Assembly: GCA_002726865.1 (NCBI GenBank)
Contig: PBSW01000078.1
Span: 27,538 to 91,537 of the forward strand
DNA: 64,000 nucleotides
Direction of reading: 5' to 3'
DNA from: Candidatus Bathyarchaeota archaeon
GTDB taxonomy: Archaea; Thermoproteota; Bathyarchaeia; TCS64
Position numbers and translations under genes: made by a program
The notes under the pieces: generated by a model
Databases searched by the model: none
The model's input: the letters and a program-made list of their open reading frames with translations, nothing else
Told to the model about the DNA's origin: nothing
Part shown: positions 45,371-55,300 of the stretch, one piece after another
Position numbering within the stretch: the first letter of the stretch is position 1
Layout of the letters: every line of letters begins with the position of its first letter

Positions 45371-46327
45371 ATGTTGTACTTATGTGAAGAAGAGATTGCA
45401 GAGATACTGACCATGAGGGAAGCCATCGAGGCTGTCGAGAAGGCTTTCGGAGAATATGCTAGGGGCTCAGCCATAATGCCCTCTAGATCCACGATGATGC
45501 TGGACAAATACAATGGGAGCGTCTCCCTGATGCCATCATATCTTGAGGAGACAGGGGCCCTCGCTACAAAGATAATCTCCATATACCCTGAAAACCCCCG
45601 AAAGGGGCTGCCCACAACAATGGCTTCTATCGTCGTTAACGATCCCGAGACTGGGCGAATCAGCGCAATTCTCGATGGCACCTATCTTACCTCCATTAGG
45701 ACCGGGGCGGTATCCGGTGTGGCCGCCAGATATCTGGCACCAAGGGATAGTAGGGTCGCAGCGGTTATCGGATGTGGGGCCCAAGGGATGACTCAGGCCT
45801 GGGCTATGGCTGAGACGTTCAATCTGGATCAGATCAGGATTTTTGATATATTCAAGGAGGGCATGGACAGGTTCGTTAATGAGATGGTGTCAAGACTAGG
45901 AGTAGATATCATCAAGGCTGGGAGTAGCAAAGAGGCAGTAAAGGGCGCTGATATAGTTCTCACTGCTACCACATCCAAAGAACCTGTAATCCAAAGGGCC
46001 TGGCTAGAGGACCGGGTCCATGTGGGTGCGTTTGGGAGCTTTTACCCTGACAGCCGAGAGCTGGACACGGCTACCATCGTGGAAGGTAAGGTAGTGGTGG
46101 ATAGTATGGAGGCTATAATGGACGAGGCGGGGGACCTTCTTATCCCTATTTCTGAGGGGGCCATAACCGCTGATCATATCCACGCTGAGCTGGGGGCGGT
46201 CGTGAACGGGGAAAAGGAGGGGCGAACCAATAGTGACTCTCTGACGGTGTTTAAGAGTGTCGGCATCGCGATCCAGGACTCTTCAGTTGCCAGTCTAGTG
46301 CTGAGAAAGTACAAGGAGTCCCATTAA
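45371..46327 (+). CDS. Ornithine cyclodeaminase / mu-crystallin family enzyme
   Basis: NAD(P)-dependent enzyme of the OCD family, which includes ornithine cyclodeaminase, archaeal alanine dehydrogenase and ketimine reductases. Nucleotide-binding GCGAQGMTQAWAM near residue 138, substrate-side RTGAVSGVAARYLA and the family's GAFGSFYPDSRELD. 318 residues, full length. The family's substrate cannot be set from sequence alone. Its stop overlaps the start of an integrase remnant. Confidence 0.88.
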   Translation: MLYLCEEEIAEILTMREAIEAVEKAFGEYARGSAIMPSRSTMMLDKYNGSVSLMPSYLEETGALATKIISIYPENPRKGLPTTMASIVVNDPETGRISAILDGTYLTSIRTGAVSGVAARYLAPRDSRVAAVIGCGAQGMTQAWAMAETFNLDQIRIFDIFKEGMDRFVNEMVSRLGVDIIKAGSSKEAVKGADIVLTATTSKEPVIQRAWLEDRVHVGAFGSFYPDSRELDTATIVEGKVVVDSMEAIMDEAGDLLIPISEGAITADHIHAELGAVVNGEKEGRTNSDSLTVFKSVGIAIQDSSVASLVLRKYKESH

Positions 46328-46547
46328 AACACAAGACTTGCTTTTTGTACAAAGATTCCTTTGACATCAGGGTTTGAAGAATCGTCTAAAATATGTTCAG
46401 ATTGAGGAAGCCCTCTTCGATGAGGATAACGGTCAGTCTGTACGTAAAGCCGCCTCAACTGCTAAGGCAGCCATGAAACTCATTGAACTTGGTTTTCAAT
46501 ATGTATGTGACTTTGATAAAGTGAAGCAGTTCAGGAAGCGTATGTGA
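46326..46547 (+). pseudogene. Decayed C-terminal tail of a tyrosine recombinase (integrase)
   Basis: The frame from the end of the previous gene to TGA at 46545-46547 reads KTQDLLFVQRFL, a TGA at 46362-46364, HQGLKNRLKYVQIEEALF, and then KAAMKLIELGFQYVCDFDKVKQFRKRM. This matches the last ~70 residues of archaeal tyrosine recombinases: the LGH box, the catalytic Tyr (LKYVQ) and the FEYV..KLFRKR ending. The TGA replaces the Gly of the GH box (GGA to TGA). No upstream part of the gene is present. It lies 25 bases from the 3' end of tRNA-Gln, a common integration target, so it is probably the scar of a past integrated element. Confidence 0.72.
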
Positions 46548-46572
46548 GGTTTAGTTGACCGGGAGAATTTAC

Positions 46573-46648
46573 TGGTAGCCCGGGAGAGATTCGAACTCCC
46601 GTCTGGGGCTCCAGAGGCCCCCATCCTTGACCGCTAGACGACCGGGCT
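46573..46648 (-). tRNA. tRNA-Gln (anticodon CTG)
   Basis: Minus-strand cloverleaf: acceptor AGCCCGG/CCGGGCT, D stem GTCT/GGAT, anticodon stem GGGGC/GCCCC with loop CTCTGGA (anticodon CTG, reading CAG), T arm GGGAG-TTCGAAT-CTCTC, discriminator A, and an encoded CCA. Intron-free, 76 bases with CCA. Its 3' end faces the integrase remnant. Confidence 0.93.
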
Positions 46649-46699
46649 ACACCGGATCGTTACCAACAAGAACCCCATATAAGTCTAACCCGTCACCCC

Positions 46700-47800
46700 T
46701 TAACCTATGAAGAACTCCACCAACCTCCGCCGATCCAGCCTCAAGTCCCCCACCAACTCCCTCGCCCCAACTAACATTTCCGCAGCAGATCGTTCTGTCA
46801 CTCCGGAAAGGCCAAGCACATCTAACGCCCCCTCTCGCACTACCTCATCTCCCCCACCCACTACCCTGAGTAACGATGTATAATCATACTTCTCTCCATC
46901 CACCGCCAAAATAGCCCATGCAAACCCCTCTAGAAGAGGCAACATCCATCCCCTTAGATATATTACCGCCTCCATATTGTTCTCCATTGCAATCATCCCT
47001 CTAACACGAGTAAGAATTCCCCCCAATGTTGGAAGGTTAATTAAATACTCCACGTCTCGTTTCACCTTCCCGTGGAGCCCATCCATCACACATCCATGAT
47101 CCAAGATAAACCCCCTCACCCCATCCCATGCTGTCTTAAACCCCTTAATGATCTCCTCGGCCTCTTGACGGCTGACCTTGGAAACCCTGCTCAAGATTAG
47201 GTAACTCCTGTAGACATCCTCCATATCTAACCTGACGCACGCTCTCCTCAGACTCCATACAAACTGGCTCCTAGTCACAGGAACCCCTGCAATATCTATC
47301 AACACAACTGCAGCGGATGTCAACCCCGCACCTACATAAGCGAACGTTGTCTCCGAGTCCCCTCTGCTCAACGCCGATGATGCCCTACTTAGGTACATCT
47401 CAGAGGTCGCAAGCAGCCCATCCGTTCTCGCCTCCACACGCCTTGGACTCATAAAGACTCTCTCAACAAATTCCCTTGCTTCACCCAATACCTCCACGGG
47501 ATCGTATAACACTACCATCTCGTGAAACCTATAATCCAGCTGGGGACTCACAGGCTCTCTTAACCATCCCAAGGGTATATGCTGGAGATCCACTAACCAT
47601 CCCCCTCTAACCTCCACCTTACCATACTCATAATCTAAACCTGACCCATCAACAACAAGAATGTCAAAATCACTTGAAATATTGCCTTTCCCCCGGACCC
47701 AGCTCCCAAACAGCCCCAGAGCCCGCACCGCAGGGTCCATCTTAAGATCCTCCACTAAACCATAGAATGATCCTTGGATTAACCTAGGAAGAACCTCCAT
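46700..47800 (-). CDS. Nucleotidyltransferase-fold protein with helical C-terminal domain
   Basis: About 366 residues. The N-terminal domain shows the polymerase-beta-type motif GLFGSWVRGKGNISSDFDILVV with Gly32-Ser33 and the two Asp (44, 46) that bind metal. The rest is helical, as in enzymes that add a nucleotide to a small molecule or protein. I chose ATG 47800 because TTTTTATAT at about 47832-47841 is 35 bases upstream; the ATG at 47869 would lie before that box. The substrate is unknown. It sits between tRNA-Gln and the second TFB gene. Confidence 0.72.
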   Translation of the reverse strand: MEVLPRLIQGSFYGLVEDLKMDPAVRALGLFGSWVRGKGNISSDFDILVVDGSGLDYEYGKVEVRGGWLVDLQHIPLGWLREPVSPQLDYRFHEMVVLYDPVEVLGEAREFVERVFMSPRRVEARTDGLLATSEMYLSRASSALSRGDSETTFAYVGAGLTSAAVVLIDIAGVPVTRSQFVWSLRRACVRLDMEDVYRSYLILSRVSKVSRQEAEEIIKGFKTAWDGVRGFILDHGCVMDGLHGKVKRDVEYLINLPTLGGILTRVRGMIAMENNMEAVIYLRGWMLPLLEGFAWAILAVDGEKYDYTSLLRVVGGGDEVVREGALDVLGLSGVTERSAAEMLVGARELVGDLRLDRRRLVEFFIG

Positions 47801-48090
47801 CAAAACCCAGTTAATAATCCCTAAGAGACGATTTTTATATTTTCCTCCCCTAAAGGAACCGGAGAACACAACACGCTTATTTATAGATACGGAACTTAAG
47901 GCATTAGTCTTTCACTCATTCATGGTTACATATCATCGGCCTTTTAGATTGGACACTACAAGACTATACCCATAAACTTAAATATGATAAATGGAAGGAA
48001 GGCTACTACTCCAAGTGACCAGTCATTTTGAGCCTTAGGGACAAGGATCTGAGATGGAAGTACATAATTTAACACGCGAGAGATATCTAT

Positions 48091-49017
48091 ATGTCTAGAA
48101 GAAGAGCACAACTCACAAGCGAGCTGGCCTGCTCCGAATGTGGAGGTGGCAATATTATTCATGATGGTGGATCAGGAGAGATCATCTGTGGTGCCTGTGG
48201 CCTTGTCATCACCGACTCTGTGATTAACAAAGGCCCTGAGTGGAGGGCCTTCACCCAAACGGAAAAAGAGTCGAGGAGTCGGGTGGGCGTACCCCTCTCC
48301 TTCGCAGTTCATGATAAAGGACTCACCACCATGATCGGTAGGGTCGGCCGAGACGCCTTCGGACGAAAGATCCCGCTGAAGACGAAGCTCCAGATGCTTA
48401 GGCTCAGGAAATGGCAGATTAGGTCAAGAGTCCACAGCTCAGTGGACAGGAACCTTGCCCAGGCCATGGCAGAGCTAGACAGGCTCACCGACAAACTCCA
48501 TATACCTCCCTCCATCAAGGAGAAGGCGGCAGTAATCTACCGAAAGGCTCTCGACAAAGGCCTCGTCAGGGGTCGATCCATCTCCGCTATCGCGGCAGCC
48601 TCTCTATACGCCGCCTGCAGGACGAGCCAGACCCCCCGGACCCTCCGAGAGCTTTCAACCCACAGCCCTATCGAAAAGAAAGACATTGCTCGATGCTACC
48701 GCCTCCTCCTAAGAGAACTCAAAATCAGGATGCCTATCCCTATGGCCCAACTCAGGGTCCCAAAAATCGCCGCCAAGGTGAACGTCGGGGAATTGACCCA
48801 ACAGGACGCAGTAAAAATACTCCGGGAGGCTGAGAGGCTCAAGACAACCGCGGGGAAAGACCCCATGGGTCTAGCAGCTGCTGCCCTCTATATCGCCTGC
48901 GTCAGGAACGACGAAAAAAGGACTCAGAAGATGATCGCCGACGCCGCTGGGGTCACCGAGGTCACCATCCGGAACCGGTACAAGGGCCTCAAGGAATCAT
49001 TGAATCTAATAATATAA
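48091..49017 (+). CDS. tfb: Transcription initiation factor IIB (TFB), copy 2
   Basis: 308 residues. Zinc ribbon Cys14, 17, 33, 36; reader region GPEWRAFTQTEKESRSRVG; two cyclin repeats with GRSISAIAAASLYAACRTS and KDPMGLAAAALYIACVRNDEK. TAATTTAA at about 48063-48070 lies ~25 bases before the ATG, so the transcript is probably leaderless. Clearly related to copy 1 but different through most of its length, so an old duplication. Confidence 0.95.
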   Translation: MSRRRAQLTSELACSECGGGNIIHDGGSGEIICGACGLVITDSVINKGPEWRAFTQTEKESRSRVGVPLSFAVHDKGLTTMIGRVGRDAFGRKIPLKTKLQMLRLRKWQIRSRVHSSVDRNLAQAMAELDRLTDKLHIPPSIKEKAAVIYRKALDKGLVRGRSISAIAAASLYAACRTSQTPRTLRELSTHSPIEKKDIARCYRLLLRELKIRMPIPMAQLRVPKIAAKVNVGELTQQDAVKILREAERLKTTAGKDPMGLAAAALYIACVRNDEKRTQKMIADAAGVTEVTIRNRYKGLKESLNLII

Positions 49018-49060
49018 GAACCTAAATAGCCCCTCCACCTAATTTGGACTGGGAAAAAAA

Positions 49061-50209
49061 GTGTCGGAGTCCAATAACAACCATGAGAGGACCTTAATCC
49101 TCTGCATTGATATTGATGACGACATCGGAAAAAAGGCTAACGTAAAAACCCCCATTTTGTCAAGAGCTCAGAACCTAGAGGCAGCCGGCATCCTAGCTTT
49201 AGCAGACCCTGAAGAGGCAGACGCCAACGCCATGTTCGGAGCCGTGAGAATCTACGACAACCTACTAGAAAAGTATCCAAAAGAACACTATCAGATCGCC
49301 ACAATATCCGGATCGGCTCTAGGAGGCATCAATGCCGACCGTAAAATAGTGATGGAGTTGGAGAGCATTCTGAAGGAATTCATGGCAACCGGCATAATCC
49401 TAGTAACCGACGGTTACTCAGACGAGGCGGTTATCCCCCTGATACAGTCCAGGATCCCGATAAACTCGATCCAACATATCGTAGTTAAGCACAGCGAACG
49501 CCTCGAGGAAACCTGGGCAGTAATTTTCCGCTATCTAAAACAGATGGTGACAGATCCATATTACTCTAAAATAAGCCTCGGAGTACCCGGTGTGATGCTC
49601 ATTGTGGTTGGGGTCCTCCAGATCTTCAATCAGCTCCAGAACGCCGGCATGATACTCACTTTCGTGATAGGCCTGGTTCTGCTCATCAAAGGATTTGGCT
49701 GGGAAGAAAAACTCAACATTGTGAAAATGCGGCTCCCTACTCCTGACCGCCAGATCACAGCTGCCTCCTCGAGCTTCGGGTTCATCCTCATCCTCGTGGG
49801 AGGCATAAAGGGGATAAGTAATGCATGGAAATATCTCCCTAGCCCCGCTCCTCTCTGGTGGGAAGACTTTGCATGGTGGATTCAACAGTCACCCAGTATC
49901 TTAGGCCGTTTTATGCTTGTTGCTGTCGATCTTATAGTCATCGGGATCATGGCCGCCCTCATAGGGGGCATCGCCGCTAACTACATCAAGAAGGACCCAA
50001 AAATCTGGCAAAACGTCGTCGGGATAATTGTCACCTTTTGGAGCAGGTTTATCGCCCTTGAGTCAGCAAGAGTCCTCATAGATCCTGATAAGATCATTGC
50101 TCCCTTCTCTCCCTTAGTCCTTTATGCTTTAGCTGGAGTTTTGTCGACTATAATCTCGGTATTCCTGATCTACGGATCAGACCGAAAGCTCTATTTCAGT
50201 GATACCTGA
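49061..50209 (+). CDS. DUF373 family membrane protein
   Basis: 382 residues. A soluble N-terminal domain (about 1-155) with RTLILCIDIDDDIGKKANVKTPI and a Rossmann-like ILVTDGYSDEAVIPLIQS is typical of archaeal DUF373. At least five predicted membrane helices follow from residue 170. Function unknown; the family is common in archaea. GTG start at 49061, 43 bases behind tfb and possibly co-transcribed. Confidence 0.85.
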   Translation: MSESNNNHERTLILCIDIDDDIGKKANVKTPILSRAQNLEAAGILALADPEEADANAMFGAVRIYDNLLEKYPKEHYQIATISGSALGGINADRKIVMELESILKEFMATGIILVTDGYSDEAVIPLIQSRIPINSIQHIVVKHSERLEETWAVIFRYLKQMVTDPYYSKISLGVPGVMLIVVGVLQIFNQLQNAGMILTFVIGLVLLIKGFGWEEKLNIVKMRLPTPDRQITAASSSFGFILILVGGIKGISNAWKYLPSPAPLWWEDFAWWIQQSPSILGRFMLVAVDLIVIGIMAALIGGIAANYIKKDPKIWQNVVGIIVTFWSRFIALESARVLIDPDKIIAPFSPLVLYALAGVLSTIISVFLIYGSDRKLYFSDT

Positions 50210-50263
50210 ATACTGACCGCCATGGTTTTATCAAGTGGGCATATGAGGAGGGATTGATAATTT

Positions 50264-51046
50264 ATGCTCCAAGGCTTCCTTTCTGCCATCGGCGTTTATA
50301 GGATGTACCGTCAATGGATCCTCAGTCAAATCGATAAGGAGCGGATACCTGAACATATAGGCATCATTCTAGATGGAAACAGGCGGTGGGCATCGAAAAG
50401 ATCACTCCTCCAATGGAAGGGCCACCGAGAGGGGGCTGAGAAAGTACGAAAGTTCATGGAGTGGTGCCTCGACATCGGCATCAACACCGTAACCCTTTAC
50501 GCCTTGTCCACCGAGAACTTCAATAGGTCCAAAGCGGAGGTTGACGAGCTTATGAAGATCTACGAGGAGAACCTCAAAGAACTCATCTCCTCTGAGGCCA
50601 TCCATAAAAACAGGGTGAACATCCGGGCCATCGGCAGGATCAATCTCCTTCCCGAGAAAATAAGATCAATAATCGAAGAGGTGGAGCAAGCAACCAAGGA
50701 ATATGACCAATTCTACATCAACTTTGCCCTTGCTTATGGGGGTAGAGCTGAGATTGTCGATGCGACTAGGGAGATCGCAACTCTAGTGGAGAAAAGGGAG
50801 GTCAATCCAGAGAGCATAGATGAGGTACTCATCGAGAATCACCTCTATACTGCTCATCTTCCACAGCCTAACCCGGATCTTATTATCCGGACCTCGGGGG
50901 AAGCCCGCCTCAGTAACTTTTTGATCTGGCAGGCGGCCTATAGTGAGCTCTTCATCGTAGACGTCTACTGGCCTGACTTTAGGGAGATAGATCTGGCTAG
51001 GGCTATTAGAAGCTATCAGAACAGACATAGACGATACGGAAAATAG
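50264..51046 (+). CDS. uppS: Cis-prenyltransferase (undecaprenyl diphosphate synthase family)
   Basis: Makes long polyprenyl diphosphate, which in archaea carries glycans for N-glycosylation. Motif IILDGNRRWASKRS with catalytic Asp37 near the start, GHREGAEKVRKFMEWCLDIGINTVTLYALSTENF, and the C-terminal PDLIIRTSGEARLSNFLIWQAAYSELFIVDVYWPDF. 260 residues. Follows DUF373 by about 54 bases, and converges on the next gene with four bases between them. Confidence 0.93.
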   Translation: MLQGFLSAIGVYRMYRQWILSQIDKERIPEHIGIILDGNRRWASKRSLLQWKGHREGAEKVRKFMEWCLDIGINTVTLYALSTENFNRSKAEVDELMKIYEENLKELISSEAIHKNRVNIRAIGRINLLPEKIRSIIEEVEQATKEYDQFYINFALAYGGRAEIVDATREIATLVEKREVNPESIDEVLIENHLYTAHLPQPNPDLIIRTSGEARLSNFLIWQAAYSELFIVDVYWPDFREIDLARAIRSYQNRHRRYGK

Positions 51047-51050
51047 TGGC

Positions 51051-52115
51051 TCAGACACGCATCGCGTCCAGATCGGAATCGAAATTTGTGAGCCTCTCGG
51101 GACCTGAGGATGTCACCAGAACCGTGTCTTCGATCCTCACACCTCCAAAGCCATTCATATAGATCCCAGGTTCATTAGAGACAACGTTCCCTATCGTCAA
51201 AGTGTCCCCACTACTTTTGCTGAGAGAGGGGGGTTCATGGACCTCTAGGCCCACCCCGTGGCCAAGACTATGAAAAAAGTCCTCCCCATGTCCAGCCGTT
51301 GTGATGATGTCTCTAGCGATTCGGTCTACATCGATCCCTCTAGCACCTTCCTTGATCTCCGGGAACGCCGCTGTATTGGCCTCAAGGACGTTCTCGTAGA
51401 TGGTCCTTTGCTTCTCTGAGGGGGAACCTATGATGAAGGTCCGGGTGATATCGGAGCAATATTTCTTGTATGTGGCCCCCATGTCGATAGTGACGAAATC
51501 TCCTCTCTTTATCTTCCTCCCGGAGACACCTGCGTGTGGGTATGCTGATCGAGGCCCTGAAGCTACGATGAATGGAAATGAAATATCATTTGCACCTTCC
51601 ATCCTTATCGCAGAAGCAGCAGAGGCGGCAACTTCATGCTCCCTCACCCCTTCAGTGAGGAACTCTTGGATCGCCTCCATACCCAAATCTGAAAGCGCCC
51701 CAGCACGCTTCATGAACTTTTGCTCTGACAAGTCCTTCACCTTCCTCATTGCCCATATGAGATCCTGATTCTCTTTTAGCACCACACTTCCAAGCTTTTT
51801 TTTAATCATTTGATATTCTATAAGGGAGAGTTCATCGAAGCCAATCTTTTCCGTTTTAATCTGGTTCAGTTTCTCCACGATCTTGACCTCTTTTTCTTTC
51901 CTCTCATATGATTCTATACAGCAGCCTAAGGCGCTATCTTGGGCTAAGTATAGGTTAAGGCGGGGGGTAAGGAGGATGGGGTGGGTATCAGGGGCTATAA
52001 TGAGAATCCCGCCACTGTTTGAGCCAGTGAGGTAAAATATGTTTGGTTCTCGCGTAACTATGTAAGCATCTAACCCCTCAGATTCTAAGGATTTCGAAAC
52101 TCTTTCGGTTCTCAT
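51051..52115 (-). CDS. M24 aminopeptidase (Xaa-Pro dipeptidase-like)
   Basis: Two-metal peptidase of the pita-bread fold. The N-terminal creatinase-like domain (about 1-120) is followed by the catalytic domain with metal ligands in TIDMGATYKKYCSDITRTF (two Asp), SLGHGVGLEVHEPP (His), SNEPGIYMNGFGGVRIEDTVLV (two Glu). I chose ATG 52115, because a TATA-like AAATTATATA at 52143-52152 lies too close to the TTG at 52139. About 354 residues. Confidence 0.88.
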   Translation of the reverse strand: MRTERVSKSLESEGLDAYIVTREPNIFYLTGSNSGGILIIAPDTHPILLTPRLNLYLAQDSALGCCIESYERKEKEVKIVEKLNQIKTEKIGFDELSLIEYQMIKKKLGSVVLKENQDLIWAMRKVKDLSEQKFMKRAGALSDLGMEAIQEFLTEGVREHEVAASAASAIRMEGANDISFPFIVASGPRSAYPHAGVSGRKIKRGDFVTIDMGATYKKYCSDITRTFIIGSPSEKQRTIYENVLEANTAAFPEIKEGARGIDVDRIARDIITTAGHGEDFFHSLGHGVGLEVHEPPSLSKSSGDTLTIGNVVSNEPGIYMNGFGGVRIEDTVLVTSSGPERLTNFDSDLDAMRV

Positions 52116-52139
52116 CTGGTTTTGTAATTTGGTATTCAA

Positions 52140-52388
52140 AGGTATATAATTTAGGCGTTCAAGCTGTTTGTTAACATCAAAAAACTTCAGATCTGGTTAT
52201 CAAAGGGGATGATGAGCATAATCTCGTTGTAATACTTAATAATACCGTATAGGATACCCCATTTAGCGAACATCGGTTTTGAATTGATTAAAGAAATAAT
52301 GCAATACACACAGGGTAGTCTCCACTAGAATTAGTTTAAGATATAAACATGCGTTAGATTGAGAAAAAACCTGGTCTGAGGGGTAAAA
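52140..52388. promoter_or_regulatory. Divergent promoter gap before smc
   Basis: TATA-like AAATTATATA (minus strand, 52143-52152) serves the peptidase. TTAAGATATAAAC at about 52334-52346 lies 45-55 bases before the smc ATG, followed by a GAGGGGT ribosome site. Confidence 0.45.
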
Positions 52389-55300
52389 ATGGTGTATATT
52401 AACCGGATTGTGTTTAGGAATTTCAAGTCATTCGGTGGAAGCTTGAAGCTCAGCTTCCAGCAGGGATTCAATGTTATCACGGGGCCAAATGGCAGCGGGA
52501 AAAGCAATATCATTGATGCGGTCCAATTCGTATTTGGGGAGCTGGGATCTAAACGTATGAGGGTCCCCGTTCTTTCAGGTTTGATTTTTGACGGAGCAGG
52601 GGATGACAGCGCAAAGCCCCATTACGCTCAAGTGACTATTTACTTCAATAATACTGATAGGGCCCTTCCAGTAGATAGGAAGACGGTGAGCGTAGGGAGA
52701 AGAGTTGACAGGGAGGGTAAGAGTAAATATTTCCTCAATGGGAAGCAGACGTCGAGGCGGGCTCTCCTAGACATCCTCATGATGGCGGGAATCAGCCCCG
52801 GGGGATATAACATGGTTCTCCAGGGATTCGCGACCCGCCTTAGCGACCTGACACCATTGGAAAGGATGAATGCCCTCGAGGACCTCGTTGGGATCACAGA
52901 ATATGATGAGAAAAAGGCCGAGGCTCAAGTTAGGCTCAATGACGCCGAGAGGAAGATCGAAGTTGCCTCCGCCAAGGGGGATGAAGTTCGCCGTAGAGTG
53001 ATAGGGCTGGAGCGCGAGAGGAACGATGCGATCAGGTCCCGCCTCTTGGAGAGGGAGAAGAAGCGTCTTGAGGGGTACTTACTTTCAGAGCAGATCACTA
53101 AGATCGAGACCAACATTGGGGACACGAAGCGGAAAATCACCGAGAACCATACAGAGATCGAACGGATCGTGGGGGAGAGAGAGAAGCTATTAGCCAAGCG
53201 GGATGAAGCGAGGGCTCGTCTTGAGGATTTCACAAACGAGGCGTCCGAGAAAAGCAACACAAGGCTCCCAATTATGAAGTCGGAACTTGTGGAGAAAAAG
53301 GCGATTAGAAAAGGCCTCGAGAACCGTCTGAAGGAACTAGAATCTAAAAAGCTCTCCACCCACAAGAACATAGAGGCGAAACTCAAGGAGATCAATAGAT
53401 CGAAAGTAGAAAAGAGAGAAAAGCAAAAGATTCTCAGCGAGCTGAAACGGAAGTTTAAACGGATTGAGCTCAGGATCTCAAAGAGAGAGGAGGACCTCAA
53501 GAGCCAGGCCGCTGAGATCGAAACTCAAAAGGAGCTTGCGGAGTATAATCTCGGGAGAATAGAGCAGCTGACAGAGGATCTTGTACCGATGCAAGAGAGC
53601 CTAAGTGGTCTCGAGATCGAGATCAATAAACAGAACGTTAACTTTGCTACGCTTGAGGGTAAAATCGAAAACTTAGAGAGGAAGAAGAGTGATACTCTCA
53701 TCTCAACATCAAATTTAGGCGAAAAGATTAGGGAGTACGAAGACCTCAAGAACGATGAAGCTAAAAAGCTCGAGGAGATGCTCGAGAATATTGAGGGTCA
53801 GGTAGGGAGACAGAAAGGAATTCGAGACACCATTCTGGGAGCTAACAAGCTTGCCAAGGAAGCTGAGAACACAATAACCCAGTTCGCAGCTAAGAGGGAT
53901 CTTTGGAAGAACCTAGTCACTGAGGAGAAAGCCCAGGCACGAATCATCAAGATGTCTAAAGCCGGAGCTCTCAAAGGATATCACGGGCAGCTAAGGTCTT
54001 TAGTGAAGATCGACCTAAAATATCAGAAAGCGGCGAACACGGCAGCAAGCGGCTGGAGCACTGCACTGGTTGTTGCTGACGTTGATATTGCGTTCCGATG
54101 CATTGAAAGTCTCAAGAAAAACAAACTGGGGATGACCCGGTTCATACCTCTGAAAAATATTAGAATACCAGAACCACTTCAAAATATCCATGAATTAGGT
54201 GTTGAGGGATATTTGCCTGAGCTCATAAGATTCACCGAAGAGTATAGAACAGCAGTCTACCTTGTTTGGGGAGACACCTATGTTGCTAAGGATAGGAAAT
54301 CGGCAATCTCCTTAGCAAATAAAGGATATCGGGTGGTAACTTTGACCGGAGACCTTTTTGAACCTAAGGGAGGACTCCTAGGAGGGCACTGGAGGCGTTC
54401 CCCCGATTTTACCAAACTTATCCCCAGCGAAGAGTCCGTTCATGATCTCTCCACAACGATCAAGGCATTAAGGAAAAGCCTTTCATCAAAAATGACTGAT
54501 CTAAAAAAGTCTGGTGGAAGCCTCAGGGAGTTCACTGAATATATTAATCACTTTAACAACGTCATCGATGGCATCGATTTGCAGGTTAGGGAAACTCTAG
54601 AGACGATCGAGAGATACAAGCGAAACGTCGTCACCATTAATGGGAATATTACCAAGCTTGTCGAGGGAAAAGCAAAGGAGCTAGGCCTTGTTACCGTCCT
54701 TGAAAAGCGGAAGGCCAGAACTGTACATGAAATAGACAGAGCAAAAAAAGAGATCATTCAACTCCGGGGTCTGGGTAATCCCTCCGAGGTTATCCAGCTT
54801 GAGAGGTCTTATGACATCTTGGTAAGGGATACCACTGAACTCGGGAAAAAGAGGTCCTTGCTTCAAACCCAGATCTCAATTCAGAAAAACCATATTGACG
54901 GATTTCTCGACCTAAAGACCACAGAAATCCAGGACCAGATCAATGGCATGAAAGGAGAAATCAAGGTCATTGAAGAACATATGAAAGGGGGCTCTACGAG
55001 AATCTCTGAGGGAAGAACTGAGATCGAGGAGCTCCAGGAGGTTCTAAACGGCATAACCTCCGATGTGGAAGAAACGGGGAAGATTCTTGAGCAGCACAGG
55101 AGAGCCGTTTCTGGAATCGAACGAAACATTGAGAGGCTCGACCAGAGGAGGGTGAATATCGAGAGAAGGACAGGGTCCTTCGAGGTGGAGCTTGAGAGGC
55201 TCAGACTCCAAAGCGGACAGCGCTTCGAAGATCTGTCACGGCTTGGCTTTGAAGTTAGGCTCCAAACTAACGGGATGAATCTCGCCCTGGTGGAGAGGAC

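Noticed and set aside
52925..53500. 191-codon minus-strand frame rich in Ser, Leu and Arg
   Set aside because: Reverse of the Smc coiled coil, a common artefact of Glu/Lys-rich genes.
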